A DNA stretch of 64,000 bases from CAYWMP01 sp964459445 (GCA_964459445.1 CAYWMP010000007.1:1-64000); one strand, 5' to 3'; counted from the first letter of the stretch, positions 33,977-42,076 are shown. Numbers and translations: made by a program. The notes: generated by a model from the letters alone, not told the origin.

Positions 33977-34049
33977 GTGAAAGAATAATGACGCCTATTT
34001 GCACAACTAAGCACTACTAGGAAAAATAGAATATCGAATATCGATTAAA

Positions 34050-34114
34050 GAACCGCAGAATGAAGAAGTTTTCACTTCGGCATTCGAAATTTCTTGTTCG
34101 ATATTCTGCGGTTC
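34050..34114. repeat. 12-bp hairpin upstream of mrpE
   Basis: GAACCGCAGAAT (34050-34061) pairs perfectly with ATTCTGCGGTTC (34103-34114); the flanks have further weaker pairing around CGATATTC. Lies 50-115 bases ahead of the mrpE start. Confidence 0.65.
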
Positions 34115-34163
34115 AAAGCATTTCATTTAATGCCATTTGTATTGAGAGGAGATTAAATACGTA

Positions 34164-34883
34164 ATGGAAGTTACCCTATTATTTGAAGCCACGGAAAATG
34201 CCTTTCGGATCATGGAAAACGCGAGAAAACATGCCGAAGGCATTATCGATACGGCCGTGGAGTTGGCGTCTGAAGAGACGCGATATTATGAAGCGAAAAG
34301 GATCCAGGATATTTTTACCGGCGCCCAAAAAAGGAAGACCCGATTTCAGAATTTCATAGGATCGTCGGTAATCCTTTTCCTTTTTTGGTTATTACTCTCA
34401 GGAAATTACGATGCCTTTCACATTACTCTCGGCGTTATTTGTTCCCTGGTCGTTGCCTTTTTCTGTCATGATCTCTTGTTTGCAAACGTGAGGGTCGGCG
34501 ACATGAAAACCGTGGCATGGCGCTTCCTCAAGTATATTCCATGGCTGCTTTATCAGATCCTCATGGCCAATGTTCATGTAGCCGCCCTGGTTCTGCGGCG
34601 AAAGATGCCCATAGATCCGCGCATCGTGACCTTCAAGACAAAGCTCGAAACGGACATATCCAGCGTGACCCTGGCCAATTCCATTACCCTGACACCCGGA
34701 ACCATCACCCTAGATATCAGGGACGGTGTCTATCATGTGCATGCCTTGAGCAAAAAGGTTGCCGATGAGCTTGAAAGTGGTGAAATGGAAGACCGGGTGG
34801 CCCATATCTTCATGGAGGCGGATCATCTGTATGTCCAGGATGTTTTGGATGCCGCCAACATCTATTCGGCGGTGCGAACTTAA
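34164..34883 (+). CDS. mrpE: Mrp-type antiporter subunit E, cluster 1
   Basis: Membrane subunit (239 aa) of the multisubunit cation/proton antiporter. MrpE proteins are usually about 160 aa; here a soluble, helical N-terminal extension of about 60 residues precedes TM1 (SVILFLFWLLLSGNYDAFHI near 68). Family motifs: FLKYIPWLLYQILMANVHVA near 118 and VTLANSITLTPGTITLDI near 168. The extension is shared in kind with the cluster 2 copy. First gene of the E-B-F-G-D'-E'-C-D block. Confidence 0.88.
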   Translation: MEVTLLFEATENAFRIMENARKHAEGIIDTAVELASEETRYYEAKRIQDIFTGAQKRKTRFQNFIGSSVILFLFWLLLSGNYDAFHITLGVICSLVVAFFCHDLLFANVRVGDMKTVAWRFLKYIPWLLYQILMANVHVAALVLRRKMPIDPRIVTFKTKLETDISSVTLANSITLTPGTITLDIRDGVYHVHALSKKVADELESGEMEDRVAHIFMEADHLYVQDVLDAANIYSAVRT

Positions 34884-34899
34884 GAAAATTGTATCAAAT

Positions 34900-35098
34900 T
34901 AACCCTTTTTCAATATGCAGTGGCTCAGCAATCTCATTACAGGAACGAGATTACTCAGGTTCATGGGTTCAGCGTTCAGTGTTCAGGGTTACCCGACAAG
35001 CCGGGATGTTCGACAAGACTAAAGGCAAAAAATCTCTTCCTTGTGCCCTGTGCCTTTTGCCTTATGCCATTTCATTTTGATCCCCGAACCCCGCTTAA
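34900..35098. repeat. Dispersed CTCAGC repeat, copy C
   Basis: Starts AACCCTTTTTCAATATGCAG, TGGCTCAGCAATCTC, passes through GTTCAG-type short repeats (34957-34990) and CCTTGTGCCCTGTGCCTTTT, and ends TTTTGATCCCCGAACCCC. Shares end blocks with 22520-22675 and the start with 26960-27005. It fills most of the mrpE-mrpB gap. Confidence 0.55.
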
Positions 35099-35158
35099 TT
35101 GGACACGCTTTCAAGGGATTAAAAGAAATAAATCGTATCTGCAGAAGGAGTTAGTGAT

Positions 35159-35617
35159 TTGACAGACGACAGCAATGACATCATCCTGAAGACCCTGGCC
35201 AGGTTATTGGTCCCGTTTATTCTCATGTATGCCCTGTATGTGGTCATGCATGGACATCATAGCCCGGGCGGCGGTTTCCAGGGGGGCGTGATTCTGGCAG
35301 CAGGATTTGTCTTGCTGGTGATTACCCACGGACTCTCGGCAGCAAGGAAAAGGCTCTCTCAAAAGGCCGCCGGCGTGATCAGTTGCATTGGCGTCTTTAT
35401 TTACGCCGGCATTGGTTTGCTTTGCATTCTATGGGGCGGGAACTATTTGGATTACGGAAAGCTGAGTAAACTTCTCGCCGTGGTTCCGGCCCAGGCCAGG
35501 TCCCTGGGTATCCTTGGGGTAGAGATCGGGGTTGCTTTAGCCGTCATGTCGGTCATGTGCATCATATTTGTCAATATTTACACCGGCGGAGAACCTTTGG
35601 AAGAGGATAAGGAGTAA
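35159..35617 (+). CDS. mrpB: Mrp-type antiporter subunit B, cluster 1
   Basis: Membrane subunit (152 aa, about four helices). The MnhB signature HGHHSPGGGFQGGVILAAGF lies near residue 30, followed by GVFIYAGIGLLCILWGGNYL near 78 and a C-terminal helix with LGVEIGVALAVMSVMCIIFV near 120. The start is TTG 35159, supported by AAGGAG about nine bases upstream; no in-frame ATG gives the family N-terminus. In cluster 2 the equivalent domain is fused behind an MbhE-like domain (51003-51833). Confidence 0.92.
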   Translation: MTDDSNDIILKTLARLLVPFILMYALYVVMHGHHSPGGGFQGGVILAAGFVLLVITHGLSAARKRLSQKAAGVISCIGVFIYAGIGLLCILWGGNYLDYGKLSKLLAVVPAQARSLGILGVEIGVALAVMSVMCIIFVNIYTGGEPLEEDKE

Positions 35618-35620
35618 TCA

Positions 35621-35902
35621 ATGGAAACTTTCTATGTGATTATGGGCGTGGCCATGTGTTTGCTGGTGTTGCTCTGTCTCTACAGGGTGTGCTTTGGCCC
35701 TAATGTCCTCAACCGGGCGGCCGGCATCAATGCCGTCGGGACCAAGACTTTAATCATCCTGCTTTTTATGGGCGTCATCTATGACAGGGTGGAGATGTTT
35801 GTGGATATCAGTATGGTGTATGCCCTCTTGAATTTCCTGGGAACCCTGGTGCTTTCAAAATACATAGAAAAGACAGGAGAGGTAGAATGCCAATTGTATT
35901 AG
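35621..35902 (+). CDS. mrpF: Mrp-type antiporter subunit F, cluster 1
   Basis: 93-aa protein with three membrane helices. The MrpF pattern is visible: CLYRVCFGPNVLNRAAGINA near 20 and YDRVEMFVDISMVYALLNFL near 54. The 3' end overlaps mrpG by 16 bases. Equivalent to 52494-52778. Confidence 0.92.
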   Translation: METFYVIMGVAMCLLVLLCLYRVCFGPNVLNRAAGINAVGTKTLIILLFMGVIYDRVEMFVDISMVYALLNFLGTLVLSKYIEKTGEVECQLY

Positions 35903-36207
35903 AAATCTTATCCATCCTGTTTATCCTGGCCGGTTTCTTTTTCTTCACCACCGGGACTATCGGGCTTTTGCGTTTGCCCGATTTCTACTCCAGGCTCCAT
36001 GCCACGGGAAAAGGAGACACCCTGGCTGTTTTGTATTCACTGATCGGCCTGGCCCTTTACAATGGGTTCGACATAACCAGTGCAAAGATCATTTTCATAG
36101 CGGTTTTCATGTTTCTGGCTCAACCGACAGCGACCCATGCCATATCCAGGGCGGCCTATGTATGCCATGTGGACCCCTTTATTGAAGAGAAGGGAGCGGA
36201 ACAATGA
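35887..36207 (+). CDS. mrpG: Mrp-type antiporter subunit G, cluster 1
   Basis: 106-aa protein with three helices. Typical MrpG text: FFFTTGTIGLLRLPDFYSRL near 20, HATGKGDTLAVLYSLIGLAL near 39 and FLAQPTATHAISRAAYVCHV near 77. Overlaps the next gene by 4 bases. Confidence 0.93.
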   Translation: MPIVLEILSILFILAGFFFFTTGTIGLLRLPDFYSRLHATGKGDTLAVLYSLIGLALYNGFDITSAKIIFIAVFMFLAQPTATHAISRAAYVCHVDPFIEEKGAEQ

Positions 36208-36449
36208 TCCTGCCCTTTGACTTGATCCTCTTGATATTCCTGTTCATCTGCGCAATAGCCGCCATTACGATCCGGGATCTTCTGAGCGCAGTGGTGATAC
36301 TGGGCGCCTATAGTTTTTTTATGTGCCTCCTCTGGACCCAGATGGCTGCGGTGGACGTGGCCTTTACCGAGGCCTCCGTCAGTGCCAGTATCGGCACCGT
36401 GATCTTAATTGGCGCCGTATTCAAAACGACAAGGAGTTCGAAAGATTGA
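36204..36449 (+). CDS. MbhD/DUF4040-type antiporter subunit, cluster 1
   Basis: 81-aa protein with three helices. It corresponds to the MbhD-like domain that in many Mrp systems is the C-terminal part of MrpA. Diagnostic text: RDLLSAVVILGAYSFFMCLL near 25 and AAVDVAFTEASVSASIGTVI near 48. Here it is a separate gene, as in archaeal Mbh/Mrp. Its stop overlaps the start of the next gene (ATTGA). Confidence 0.9.
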   Translation: MILPFDLILLIFLFICAIAAITIRDLLSAVVILGAYSFFMCLLWTQMAAVDVAFTEASVSASIGTVILIGAVFKTTRSSKD

Positions 36450-36730
36450 AAGTTCTTAGCCTCATATCCGCGATCATTGTCGGTGTCGCCCTGATCTTCG
36501 GAACCCTGGATATGCCCGAATGGGGCGACCCCCGTTCTCCTGCGGCAACCCATGTATCCCCCTATTATCTTGAGCACAGCCTGGAGCATGCAGCCACCCC
36601 GAACGTGGTCACAACGGTCCTTGCGGACTATCGGGGTTACGATACCCTGGGCGAGACAACCGTTATTTTTACTGCCGGAATGGCATGTATTCTCCTGTTG
36701 AGAAGGCAGCGAAAGCGATTGGAGAAGTAA
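36446..36730 (+). CDS. MbhE-type antiporter subunit, cluster 1
   Basis: 94-aa membrane protein matching the MbhE-like domain of MrpA. It has an N-terminal helix (VLSLISAIIVGVALIF), the conserved WGDPRSPAATHVSPYYLEHS loop near 29, then NVVTTVLADYRGYDTLGETT near 54 and a C-terminal helix. The start is TTG 36446 overlapping the previous stop, with AAGGAG ahead; the cluster 2 fusion begins at the equivalent TTG. A longer in-frame extension upstream (to 36323) is a shadow. Confidence 0.88.
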   Translation: MKVLSLISAIIVGVALIFGTLDMPEWGDPRSPAATHVSPYYLEHSLEHAATPNVVTTVLADYRGYDTLGETTVIFTAGMACILLLRRQRKRLEK

Positions 36731-36731
36731 G

Positions 36732-37130
36732 GTGTTCGATTATATTGTAGGGCATTACAATTACTGGATGTACATCGGCCTGATGATGATCGGATTCTAT
36801 GCCATGATGGCTAAGAAGAATCTGATAAAAAAGATCATCGGCATGAACATATTCCAGTCCGCCATCATACTCTTTTACATCTCCACCTCCGTAAAGAGTG
36901 GAGACGTTACCGTCCCCATTTTGGAGCATGCCTCTGGGGGACACGGACATCTTGCGGTGGACGTCATGCACTACGCCAACCCCTTGCCCCATGTCCTCAT
37001 GCTGACGGCCATTGTGGTCATGGTGGCGACTCTCGGCGTTGCGGTGGCTGTTACCCTGCTGATCTACAAAAGATACAACACCCTGGAAGAAGACGAAATC
37101 ATCATGAGCATGAAAAAAGGTAAGGCATGA
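36732..37130 (+). CDS. mrpC: Mrp-type antiporter subunit C (NuoK-like), cluster 1
   Basis: 132-aa protein with three helices. NuoK/MrpC features: GLMMIGFYAMMAKKNLIKKI near 16, GMNIFQSAIILFYISTSVKS near 36 and NPLPHVLMLTAIVVMVATLG near 83. The loop holds a His-rich GGHGHL segment. The GTG start is one base after the previous stop. The 3' end overlaps mrpD by 4 bases. Confidence 0.92.
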   Translation: MFDYIVGHYNYWMYIGLMMIGFYAMMAKKNLIKKIIGMNIFQSAIILFYISTSVKSGDVTVPILEHASGGHGHLAVDVMHYANPLPHVLMLTAIVVMVATLGVAVAVTLLIYKRYNTLEEDEIIMSMKKGKA

Positions 37131-38617
37131 TTGCTGAACACCCGATCTTAAGTGTCGTCATTCCCATGATATCGGCCTTGATTGCGCCTCTTTTGGGACT
37201 GTGGAGACGGGCCTTCAGTTATTTTTGGGCCGTGCTGGCTCTCTCGTTAACTGTCGTCGTTTCTATCGTTACGCTCACGCATGTCATCAAGAACGGCGCC
37301 ATAAGCTATCGATTAGGGGGGTGGGCGCCGCCTTTCGGTATCGAGTTCGTTATCGATCATCTCAACGCCATGATGCTGGTGCTCGTGGCCGCCGTCAGTT
37401 TGGTCGTGGCTGTCTATTCCTATCGAAGTGTTGAAAAAGAACTGCCGGGAAAGATGGTATATTTTTACACCGTCTATCTTCTTCAGGTAACGGGATTTCT
37501 TGGTATCGTCATCACCGGCGATCTCTTTAACCTCTATGTGTTTCTTGAGATCGCCTCATTAGCAGGCTACGCGCTCATAGCCATTGGTGAAGATGGAGCC
37601 CCCTGGGCCTGCTTCAGGTATATTGTCATGGGAACGATCGGCGCCAGCTTCTATCTTCTGGGTGTCGGTTATATCTACATCACCACCGGCTCGCTTAATA
37701 TGGCCGATGTGCAACAACTCCTGTCGCAGTTGCAGGACTCCAGGGTCATTGCCACGGCCGTGGCGTTCATATTTGTGGGGTTGGCCATCAAAATGGCCCT
37801 TTTCCCTCTCCATGCATGGCTGCCCGATGCCTACACAAAGGCTCCCTCGGTATCGAGCGCCTTGATTGCTCCCCTGATGACCAAAATATCCATGTACGCC
37901 ATGGTCAGAATGTTTTTCTATGTATTCGGCGTCACCTGGACCATAGGCATATTTCCATTGGGTTCCATTATGGCCTGGGTCGGCGTCATAGCCATCTTTG
38001 CGGGTGCTGTGATGGCCCTTTCCCAGACCGACTTTAAGAGAATGGTATGCTATGTCGTCGTGGCCGAGGTGGGTTATATCGTCGGGGGCATGGGATTGGG
38101 CAATGCGGTCGCCATGAATGGCGCCATTCTTCATATCCTGAATGATGCGGTGATGACAATGGGGCTATTCACCATCGCGGGCATTATCGTATACAAGAAA
38201 AAGACCCATAACATTTCCGACTTTGAAGGGCTTTTTCAGAGTATGCCTGTGACTATGGTTGCCTTCCTGGTAAGCGCCCTTTCCATCATCGGTGTGCCGC
38301 CCAGTTGCGGCTTCTTTAGCAAATGGTATTTGGTTCAGGGGGCAGTTGCAGCAGGACATTGGCCCTTTGTGGTGGCCCTGCTGGTGTCCAGTCTTATCAA
38401 TGTGATCCTCTTTTTCCGCATTATTGAATTTGCATATCCTTTTCAACTATCCGAAGACGCACAGGGCCATGGCCACAACCATGCTCTATCCATCAGTGAA
38501 GCCCCCATGAGCATGTTGATCCCTACAGTGGCCGTCGCCGTGGCGATCATTCTCATTGGTGTTTATAACCAATCCATCCTCGCAAATATCATCAATTTTG
38601 CTGTACCGAAGCTCTAA
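37127..38617 (+). CDS. mrpD: Mrp-type antiporter subunit D, cluster 1
   Basis: Polytopic membrane protein (496 aa, about 14 helices). The ion-path charges are intact: TM5 Glu in NLYVFLEIASLAGYALIAIG near 134, TM7 Lys in GLAIKMALFPLHAWLPDAYT near 219 and TM8 Lys in PLMTKISMYAMVRMFFYV near 248. A His-rich loop AQGHGHNHAL near 446 is notable. It ends cluster 1. Paralogue of 48880-50388. Confidence 0.93.
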   Translation: MIAEHPILSVVIPMISALIAPLLGLWRRAFSYFWAVLALSLTVVVSIVTLTHVIKNGAISYRLGGWAPPFGIEFVIDHLNAMMLVLVAAVSLVVAVYSYRSVEKELPGKMVYFYTVYLLQVTGFLGIVITGDLFNLYVFLEIASLAGYALIAIGEDGAPWACFRYIVMGTIGASFYLLGVGYIYITTGSLNMADVQQLLSQLQDSRVIATAVAFIFVGLAIKMALFPLHAWLPDAYTKAPSVSSALIAPLMTKISMYAMVRMFFYVFGVTWTIGIFPLGSIMAWVGVIAIFAGAVMALSQTDFKRMVCYVVVAEVGYIVGGMGLGNAVAMNGAILHILNDAVMTMGLFTIAGIIVYKKKTHNISDFEGLFQSMPVTMVAFLVSALSIIGVPPSCGFFSKWYLVQGAVAAGHWPFVVALLVSSLINVILFFRIIEFAYPFQLSEDAQGHGHNHALSISEAPMSMLIPTVAVAVAIILIGVYNQSILANIINFAVPKL

Positions 38618-38693
38618 CCAACCCTATTTGAAATACACTTAAACTTTGAATCAACTTTGATCATTTTTTCGACGCCTAATGTAATGGGAGTGT

Positions 38694-38750
38694 TCAGAGT
38701 TCAGGTGTCAGGAATGAGAAGCACAATCGCTGAAACCTGAACCCCTGAAC
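38694..38750. repeat. GTGTCAGG hairpin repeat, copy 2
   Basis: The 38694-38712 stretch (GTTCAGAGTTCAGGTGTCAGG) pairs with 38736-38750 (CCTGAACCCCTGAAC). It shares the GGTGTCAGG core and the GAAACCTGA wording with 26726-26770. Confidence 0.5.
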
Positions 38751-38890
38751 AATCAAAACGCCTATTGGTGCAATAACTATGGGACGAATATGATTGAAAA
38801 GTGAGTAGGAATAGGGAGAACAAGTGAAAAGAAGCTTGGGGAGTTGGTCACTACTGTGGCAAGAAGTTTATTTTTTGATCCTTACCCTAA

Positions 38891-38941
38891 GGGCGCTCAG
38901 GTTTTAAATCAACAACAAATCCGTTTAAAACCTGACCGCCC
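38891..38941. terminator. Palindrome between convergent genes, possible bidirectional terminator
   Basis: GGGCGCTCAGGTTTTAAA (38891-38908) pairs with 38924-38941, with one two-base mismatch in 18. Located between mrpD and the minus-strand small gene. No U-run on either side, so a terminator role is inferred from position. Confidence 0.45.
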
Positions 38942-38978
38942 GTCATTCCTGGAATACAGTCTCAAAGGCCTGCAATTC

Positions 38979-39314
38979 CTAGAGAATGTGCATGAGGCCT
39001 GATTGACGCAGATTGAAGACCTGTGAAACCTCTGCTTTGGGGTCATCCGAATTCATGAGTCCGATGACTTCCTGAAGGAGTTTTTCGGCCTCCTCGACAT
39101 CCCTGACGCTCGTTTCGCCGCTGGCTTGATTGGTTTCAATGGTTTCACGAATCGAGCTCTGGATTTCGACCTTATCTTCTGAATTGTAAGCCGAAGTGGA
39201 ATCGCGGACCTGTGAATCGTCGTTTTTCAGGTTGTTTTTGTCGTTAACCCGCTGATCCGACTCCTTCTTCCAGACATTCATTCCATGAACTATGCTGCCT
39301 ATTGTGGTACTCAT
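38979..39314 (-). CDS. Orphan 111-aa protein under c-di-GMP riboswitch control
   Basis: Unrecognised, predicted soluble protein. The N-terminus is STTIGSIVHGMNVWKKESD, the middle is Asn/Asp/Ser-rich and low in complexity, and the C-terminal third is helical (VEEAEKLLQEVIGLMNSDDP) ending QVFNLRQSGLMHIL. There is no signal peptide, membrane helix or cysteine. The start ATG 39314 has a strong GAGGAGG site. It is expressed from a sigma-28-like promoter through a c-di-GMP-I riboswitch and terminator. That context points to flagellar motility or the motile-sessile switch, but the sequence itself does not show a function. Confidence 0.8.
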   Translation of the reverse strand: MSTTIGSIVHGMNVWKKESDQRVNDKNNLKNDDSQVRDSTSAYNSEDKVEIQSSIRETIETNQASGETSVRDVEEAEKLLQEVIGLMNSDDPKAEVSQVFNLRQSGLMHIL

Positions 39315-39380
39315 GATCTTACCCTCCTCTTTCCATGAGGATTCTTAAGGCCGAGCACGCATTCCGGATATTGACGCTCC

Positions 39381-39414
39381 AAAAAAAACCCGCTCCTTTA
39401 GAAGGAAGCGGGTT
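39381..39414 (-). terminator. Intrinsic terminator in the riboswitch leader
   Basis: On the minus strand, a GC-rich stem (AACCCGCTTCCTT with AAGGAGCGGGTT, one mismatch) is followed directly by a run of eight T. It lies between the aptamer and the gene start, about 65 bases ahead of the ATG, as expected for a transcriptional on/off switch. Confidence 0.9.
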
Positions 39415-39424
39415 ATCTCAGAAA

Positions 39425-39515
39425 CGAACCTGGCAACCCCGCTACCTTATCCTTTCTCAGGACTTAGGCCGGAAGCTTTGCGCCCCTTCCTTTCAGAAGG
39501 TTTGCCCTTAAGCAA
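39425..39515 (-). promoter_or_regulatory. c-di-GMP-I riboswitch (GEMM-I)
   Basis: Read on the minus strand, the conserved GEMM-I blocks occur in order: AAGGGCAAACC, GGGGCGCAAAGCTTCCGGCC then TAAG, and GGTAGCGGGGTTGCC. These match the aptamer signature, including GNRA-type and receptor segments (GAAA and CCTAAG). The G-rich AAGGGCAAACC segment resembles the c-di-GMP-binding class rather than the cyclic AMP-GMP variant, but I cannot assign the specificity base with certainty. A terminator follows at 39381-39414. Confidence 0.92.
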
Positions 39516-39547
39516 AATCCTATGCCTTTTTTAGTTCACCAATCTCT

Positions 39548-39574
39548 TCATCGGCACACTCACAAAAAACTTGA
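39548..39574 (-). promoter_or_regulatory. Sigma-28 (FliA)-like promoter
   Basis: On the minus strand, TCAAGTTT (39567-39574), an 11-base spacer, and GCCGATGA (39548-39555). Consensus is TAAAGTTT-N11-GCCGATAA, so 14 of 16 positions match with the exact spacing. Transcription would begin close to 39540, just ahead of the riboswitch. Confidence 0.75.
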
Positions 39575-39787
39575 GGATTTATTGAAAAAGGTGTTTTAAA
39601 ATCTCGGTTGTCGAAGGCCAAGATATAGAATTGGTAGATTTTTTAAGTGTTTAGAGGAATATTGAGCATTTTTTTAGGGCCTATCACAGGAAAAAACTAT
39701 GATGATGTTGGAAGATCTGATATCGAAATGATAAAGGCTTAATTTGTTAATATTAACTGGATTCCCTCTTTAGGAAGGAGCGGCAAT

Positions 39788-40858
39788 ATGGAACCTTTAA
39801 CCGGAAGAAGCTATATGGTATCTGCCCTCAAACGGCAATACACCGACCGGATTCCAATCACCGTCCTCATCGGACCCTACAGCGCCCGGATGACCTCTTA
39901 TACAGTCAAAGACATTCTGACCGATGCAAGAAAAAGTGCTGAGGCCCATTTGGCCTTTTATGATCGGTTTCAACCCGACAGTCTCATCGTATATAACGAT
40001 ATCTATCTGGAGGCCGAGGCCGTGGGTTGCGAACTGGTGTTTCCTGAAGACAATATAACTCACCCCACGTCTCCACTTCTTGAAGAAAAATCACAACTGG
40101 CCCGGTTGAAAATTCCTGATCCCAATAAAGATGGTCGGCTACCCTATTTTCTGGAACTTTGCGAGAGGGTTTCAGCCCTGATTCGGAAAACCGCGACCAT
40201 GGGTTTAGGACATTCGGGACCATGGAACCTCGCCATGCATCTAAGAGGTGTTGAGCAACTCTTAAACGACTGTATCGACGATCCGCCTTTTGTGCACGAG
40301 ATCATGACATTCACCACTGAGGTGGTAAGAAAGGTCGGCGATGCCCTGGTGGAGGGCGGATTTGCGCCGTCGCTAGGTGAAGCCTGCGCCTCATGCACCT
40401 TGATTTCTCCTCAAATATACAGGGATTTCATAAAGCCCTATCACAAAGAACTGCGAGATTATTTCAGAGCCAAAAAGATTCCCATGGCCATCCATATCTG
40501 CGGATTTATCGATCCCATGATGGAGGATGTCATCGAAACAGGGATCAGCTTCATCAGCCTTGATGCCCCTTCATCCCTAAAAAAGATGAAGGACATGTCC
40601 GACAACCGCCTGACGCTTATGGGAAACGTTGGAACCACTCTGTTTGCCTCCGGTACCGATGAGGAAATGAAAAGCGCCGTTCGTCAGTGTATTGAAACGG
40701 CGGGCGAGGGGAGCGGTTTTATTCTTTCCTCAGGGTGTGAGATCCCCCTTGATTCCACAGAAGATCGAATCGATCTCTTTTTTGACTACGGCCGCCAATG
40801 TGGTCGAAGGTTCATGTCGGAATTGCGAGAACGGCGGCCTGAGCTTTTCGCCAAGTGA
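39788..40858 (+). CDS. Uroporphyrinogen decarboxylase-fold protein (MtaA/CmuA-like)
   Basis: Cytoplasmic protein (356 aa) of the UroD superfamily. The Zn-type motif IPMAIHICGFIDPMMEDVIE near 232, with His and Cys, and the late SSGCEIPLDSTEDRI near 318 place it with methyltransferases such as MtaA and CmuA rather than true HemE. ILIGPYSARM-type N-terminal text and ATMGLGHSGPWNLAMHLRGV near 138 are also typical of that branch. These enzymes move methyl groups to or from corrinoid or CoM-like thiols. No corrinoid protein is next to it, so the substrate is unknown. ATG 39788 is preceded by GGAAGGAG. Confidence 0.85.
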   Translation: MEPLTGRSYMVSALKRQYTDRIPITVLIGPYSARMTSYTVKDILTDARKSAEAHLAFYDRFQPDSLIVYNDIYLEAEAVGCELVFPEDNITHPTSPLLEEKSQLARLKIPDPNKDGRLPYFLELCERVSALIRKTATMGLGHSGPWNLAMHLRGVEQLLNDCIDDPPFVHEIMTFTTEVVRKVGDALVEGGFAPSLGEACASCTLISPQIYRDFIKPYHKELRDYFRAKKIPMAIHICGFIDPMMEDVIETGISFISLDAPSSLKKMKDMSDNRLTLMGNVGTTLFASGTDEEMKSAVRQCIETAGEGSGFILSSGCEIPLDSTEDRIDLFFDYGRQCGRRFMSELRERRPELFAK

Positions 40859-40957
40859 GGCAGTCCCATACAATAGCTCCGGAAAGAGTGTGTCCTCTGC
40901 TTGTTAAGTTTGACGCGATAGATCATAGTGTGCACAATGCTTGAGGGGTGAAATGCC

Positions 40958-42076
40958 ATGTCCAGGATACTTTTAATAGAACAGGATGGAAAGATCAGGG
41001 AAGAATTGGAGCGTCTCATTGCTCAAGATGGCAGCGAAATCATCACGACCGATGAGGTGCAAAAGGGCATCGATGCCTATGAGGAAAGGAAGTCTGAAAT
41101 CATCATTGTTGGGCATAGCATGCCTCGCATCAACAGTATCGAGATCCTTAAACATGCCAGAGGCCGGGAACGCGAAGTCGAAGTCATCGTCATGGTTGAT
41201 GGTAGTGATAGGGAATCGGCTTTAGAGGCCCTTAGGCATGATGCATCGGATGTCATAGAGAAGCCGGTGACTCGGGAGTCCCTCGAGATTGCGATCAGGC
41301 GTGCTGAAGAAAGGCTGAAGATAAATGACCAATGCAGAACGAACGCAAGCGACATTGAACGCCTGCAAAAGGATTTGACAGAACAGGAGAGGAGACGAGC
41401 AGTTGGGGAGACCGTTTCCGGGATGGCCCATTTTGTCAAGAATATCCTCAACGGTCTAGAGGCGGGCGTTTACATGGTCAACACGAGTTTTAAAAGGGAT
41501 AAACCGGAACTATTGTCCAAGGGATGGAAGATTGTTCAAACCAATGTGAACAAAGTCTCCGATCTGGTCATGAATATGCTCATTTATACGCGCGAGAGGG
41601 AACCGGAATTCGAATTCTGCTCCCCGAGCGACATCGTGGATGAGGTGGTTGAACAGTTGGAGGAAAGGGCCGAGGATTTAAACCTTGATTTGGTTCAGGA
41701 GTTTCACTCCGAGATGAACGAATGTTCTCTGGATTTAAAGGTTGCGCAGCGATGTTTGCTTAATGTTTGTAACTTTGTGATCGACAGAATGGGCCTCAAG
41801 GACAAAAAAGATAAATCCTTTTCCATGACCATCAGAACTGCTCAAAACGAACAGGGAACAACGTTTGAAGTGGTGGCAGGCGGACTGGATCTATCCGAGG
41901 AATTTAAAGGGAAATCCCTTGATGAATTCTGCAGTGATGGTTTGAAAAAGGGAACCTTTGGATTGCTTGTTGCCCACCAGCTCATTGAGGATAGTGGGGG
42001 CGTTGTCGCTGTTGAACCGGGTCCGAACAGGGATTCGGTCATTCGTATTGTGCTACCAACTGAACCATCGATCTAA
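40958..42076 (+). CDS. Degenerate receiver/histidine kinase hybrid
   Basis: Cytoplasmic signalling protein (372 aa). The N-terminal receiver-like domain spans about 1-115. At the phosphoacceptor position the text is EIIIVGHSMPRINSIEIL, so the Asp is replaced by Gly, while the switch Lys is kept (DVIEKPVTRESLE). A coiled linker is followed by an H-box-like GMAHFVKNILNGLEAGVYM near 155. The C-terminal ATPase-like region (about 240-370) has an N-box Asn (CLLNVCNFVID) but an altered G1 box and a partial G2 (KKGTFGLLVAHQLIEDSGG). It may be a scaffold or a weak kinase. It is flanked by the UroD-like gene and a convergent lone receiver. Confidence 0.82.
   Translation: MSRILLIEQDGKIREELERLIAQDGSEIITTDEVQKGIDAYEERKSEIIIVGHSMPRINSIEILKHARGREREVEVIVMVDGSDRESALEALRHDASDVIEKPVTRESLEIAIRRAEERLKINDQCRTNASDIERLQKDLTEQERRRAVGETVSGMAHFVKNILNGLEAGVYMVNTSFKRDKPELLSKGWKIVQTNVNKVSDLVMNMLIYTREREPEFEFCSPSDIVDEVVEQLEERAEDLNLDLVQEFHSEMNECSLDLKVAQRCLLNVCNFVIDRMGLKDKKDKSFSMTIRTAQNEQGTTFEVVAGGLDLSEEFKGKSLDEFCSDGLKKGTFGLLVAHQLIEDSGGVVAVEPGPNRDSVIRIVLPTEPSI

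Larger units (their letters stand above)
33839..34163. other. Intergenic region between usp and mrpE (repeats)
   Basis: No gene seen. It contains two inverted repeats: 33877-33976 (TTGCGAGGAG type) and 34050-34114 (GAACCGCAGAAT type). Confidence 0.6.
38618..38978. other. Convergent intergenic region (hairpin repeats)
   Basis: No gene seen between mrpD and the converging small gene. It contains a GTGTCAGG-type hairpin (38694-38750) and a strong palindrome at 38891-38941. Confidence 0.6.
39315..39787. other. Regulatory intergenic region between divergent genes
   Basis: No coding sequence. It contains, on the minus strand, a sigma-28-like promoter (39548-39574), a c-di-GMP-I riboswitch (about 39425-39515) and an intrinsic terminator (39381-39414). 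The remaining 200 bases next to 39788 are AT-rich and probably hold the promoter of the UroD-family gene. Confidence 0.75.

Noticed and set aside
37559..38134. 191-aa antisense frame within mrpD
   Set aside because: Histidine- and glycine-rich mirror of membrane-protein codons; a typical shadow.
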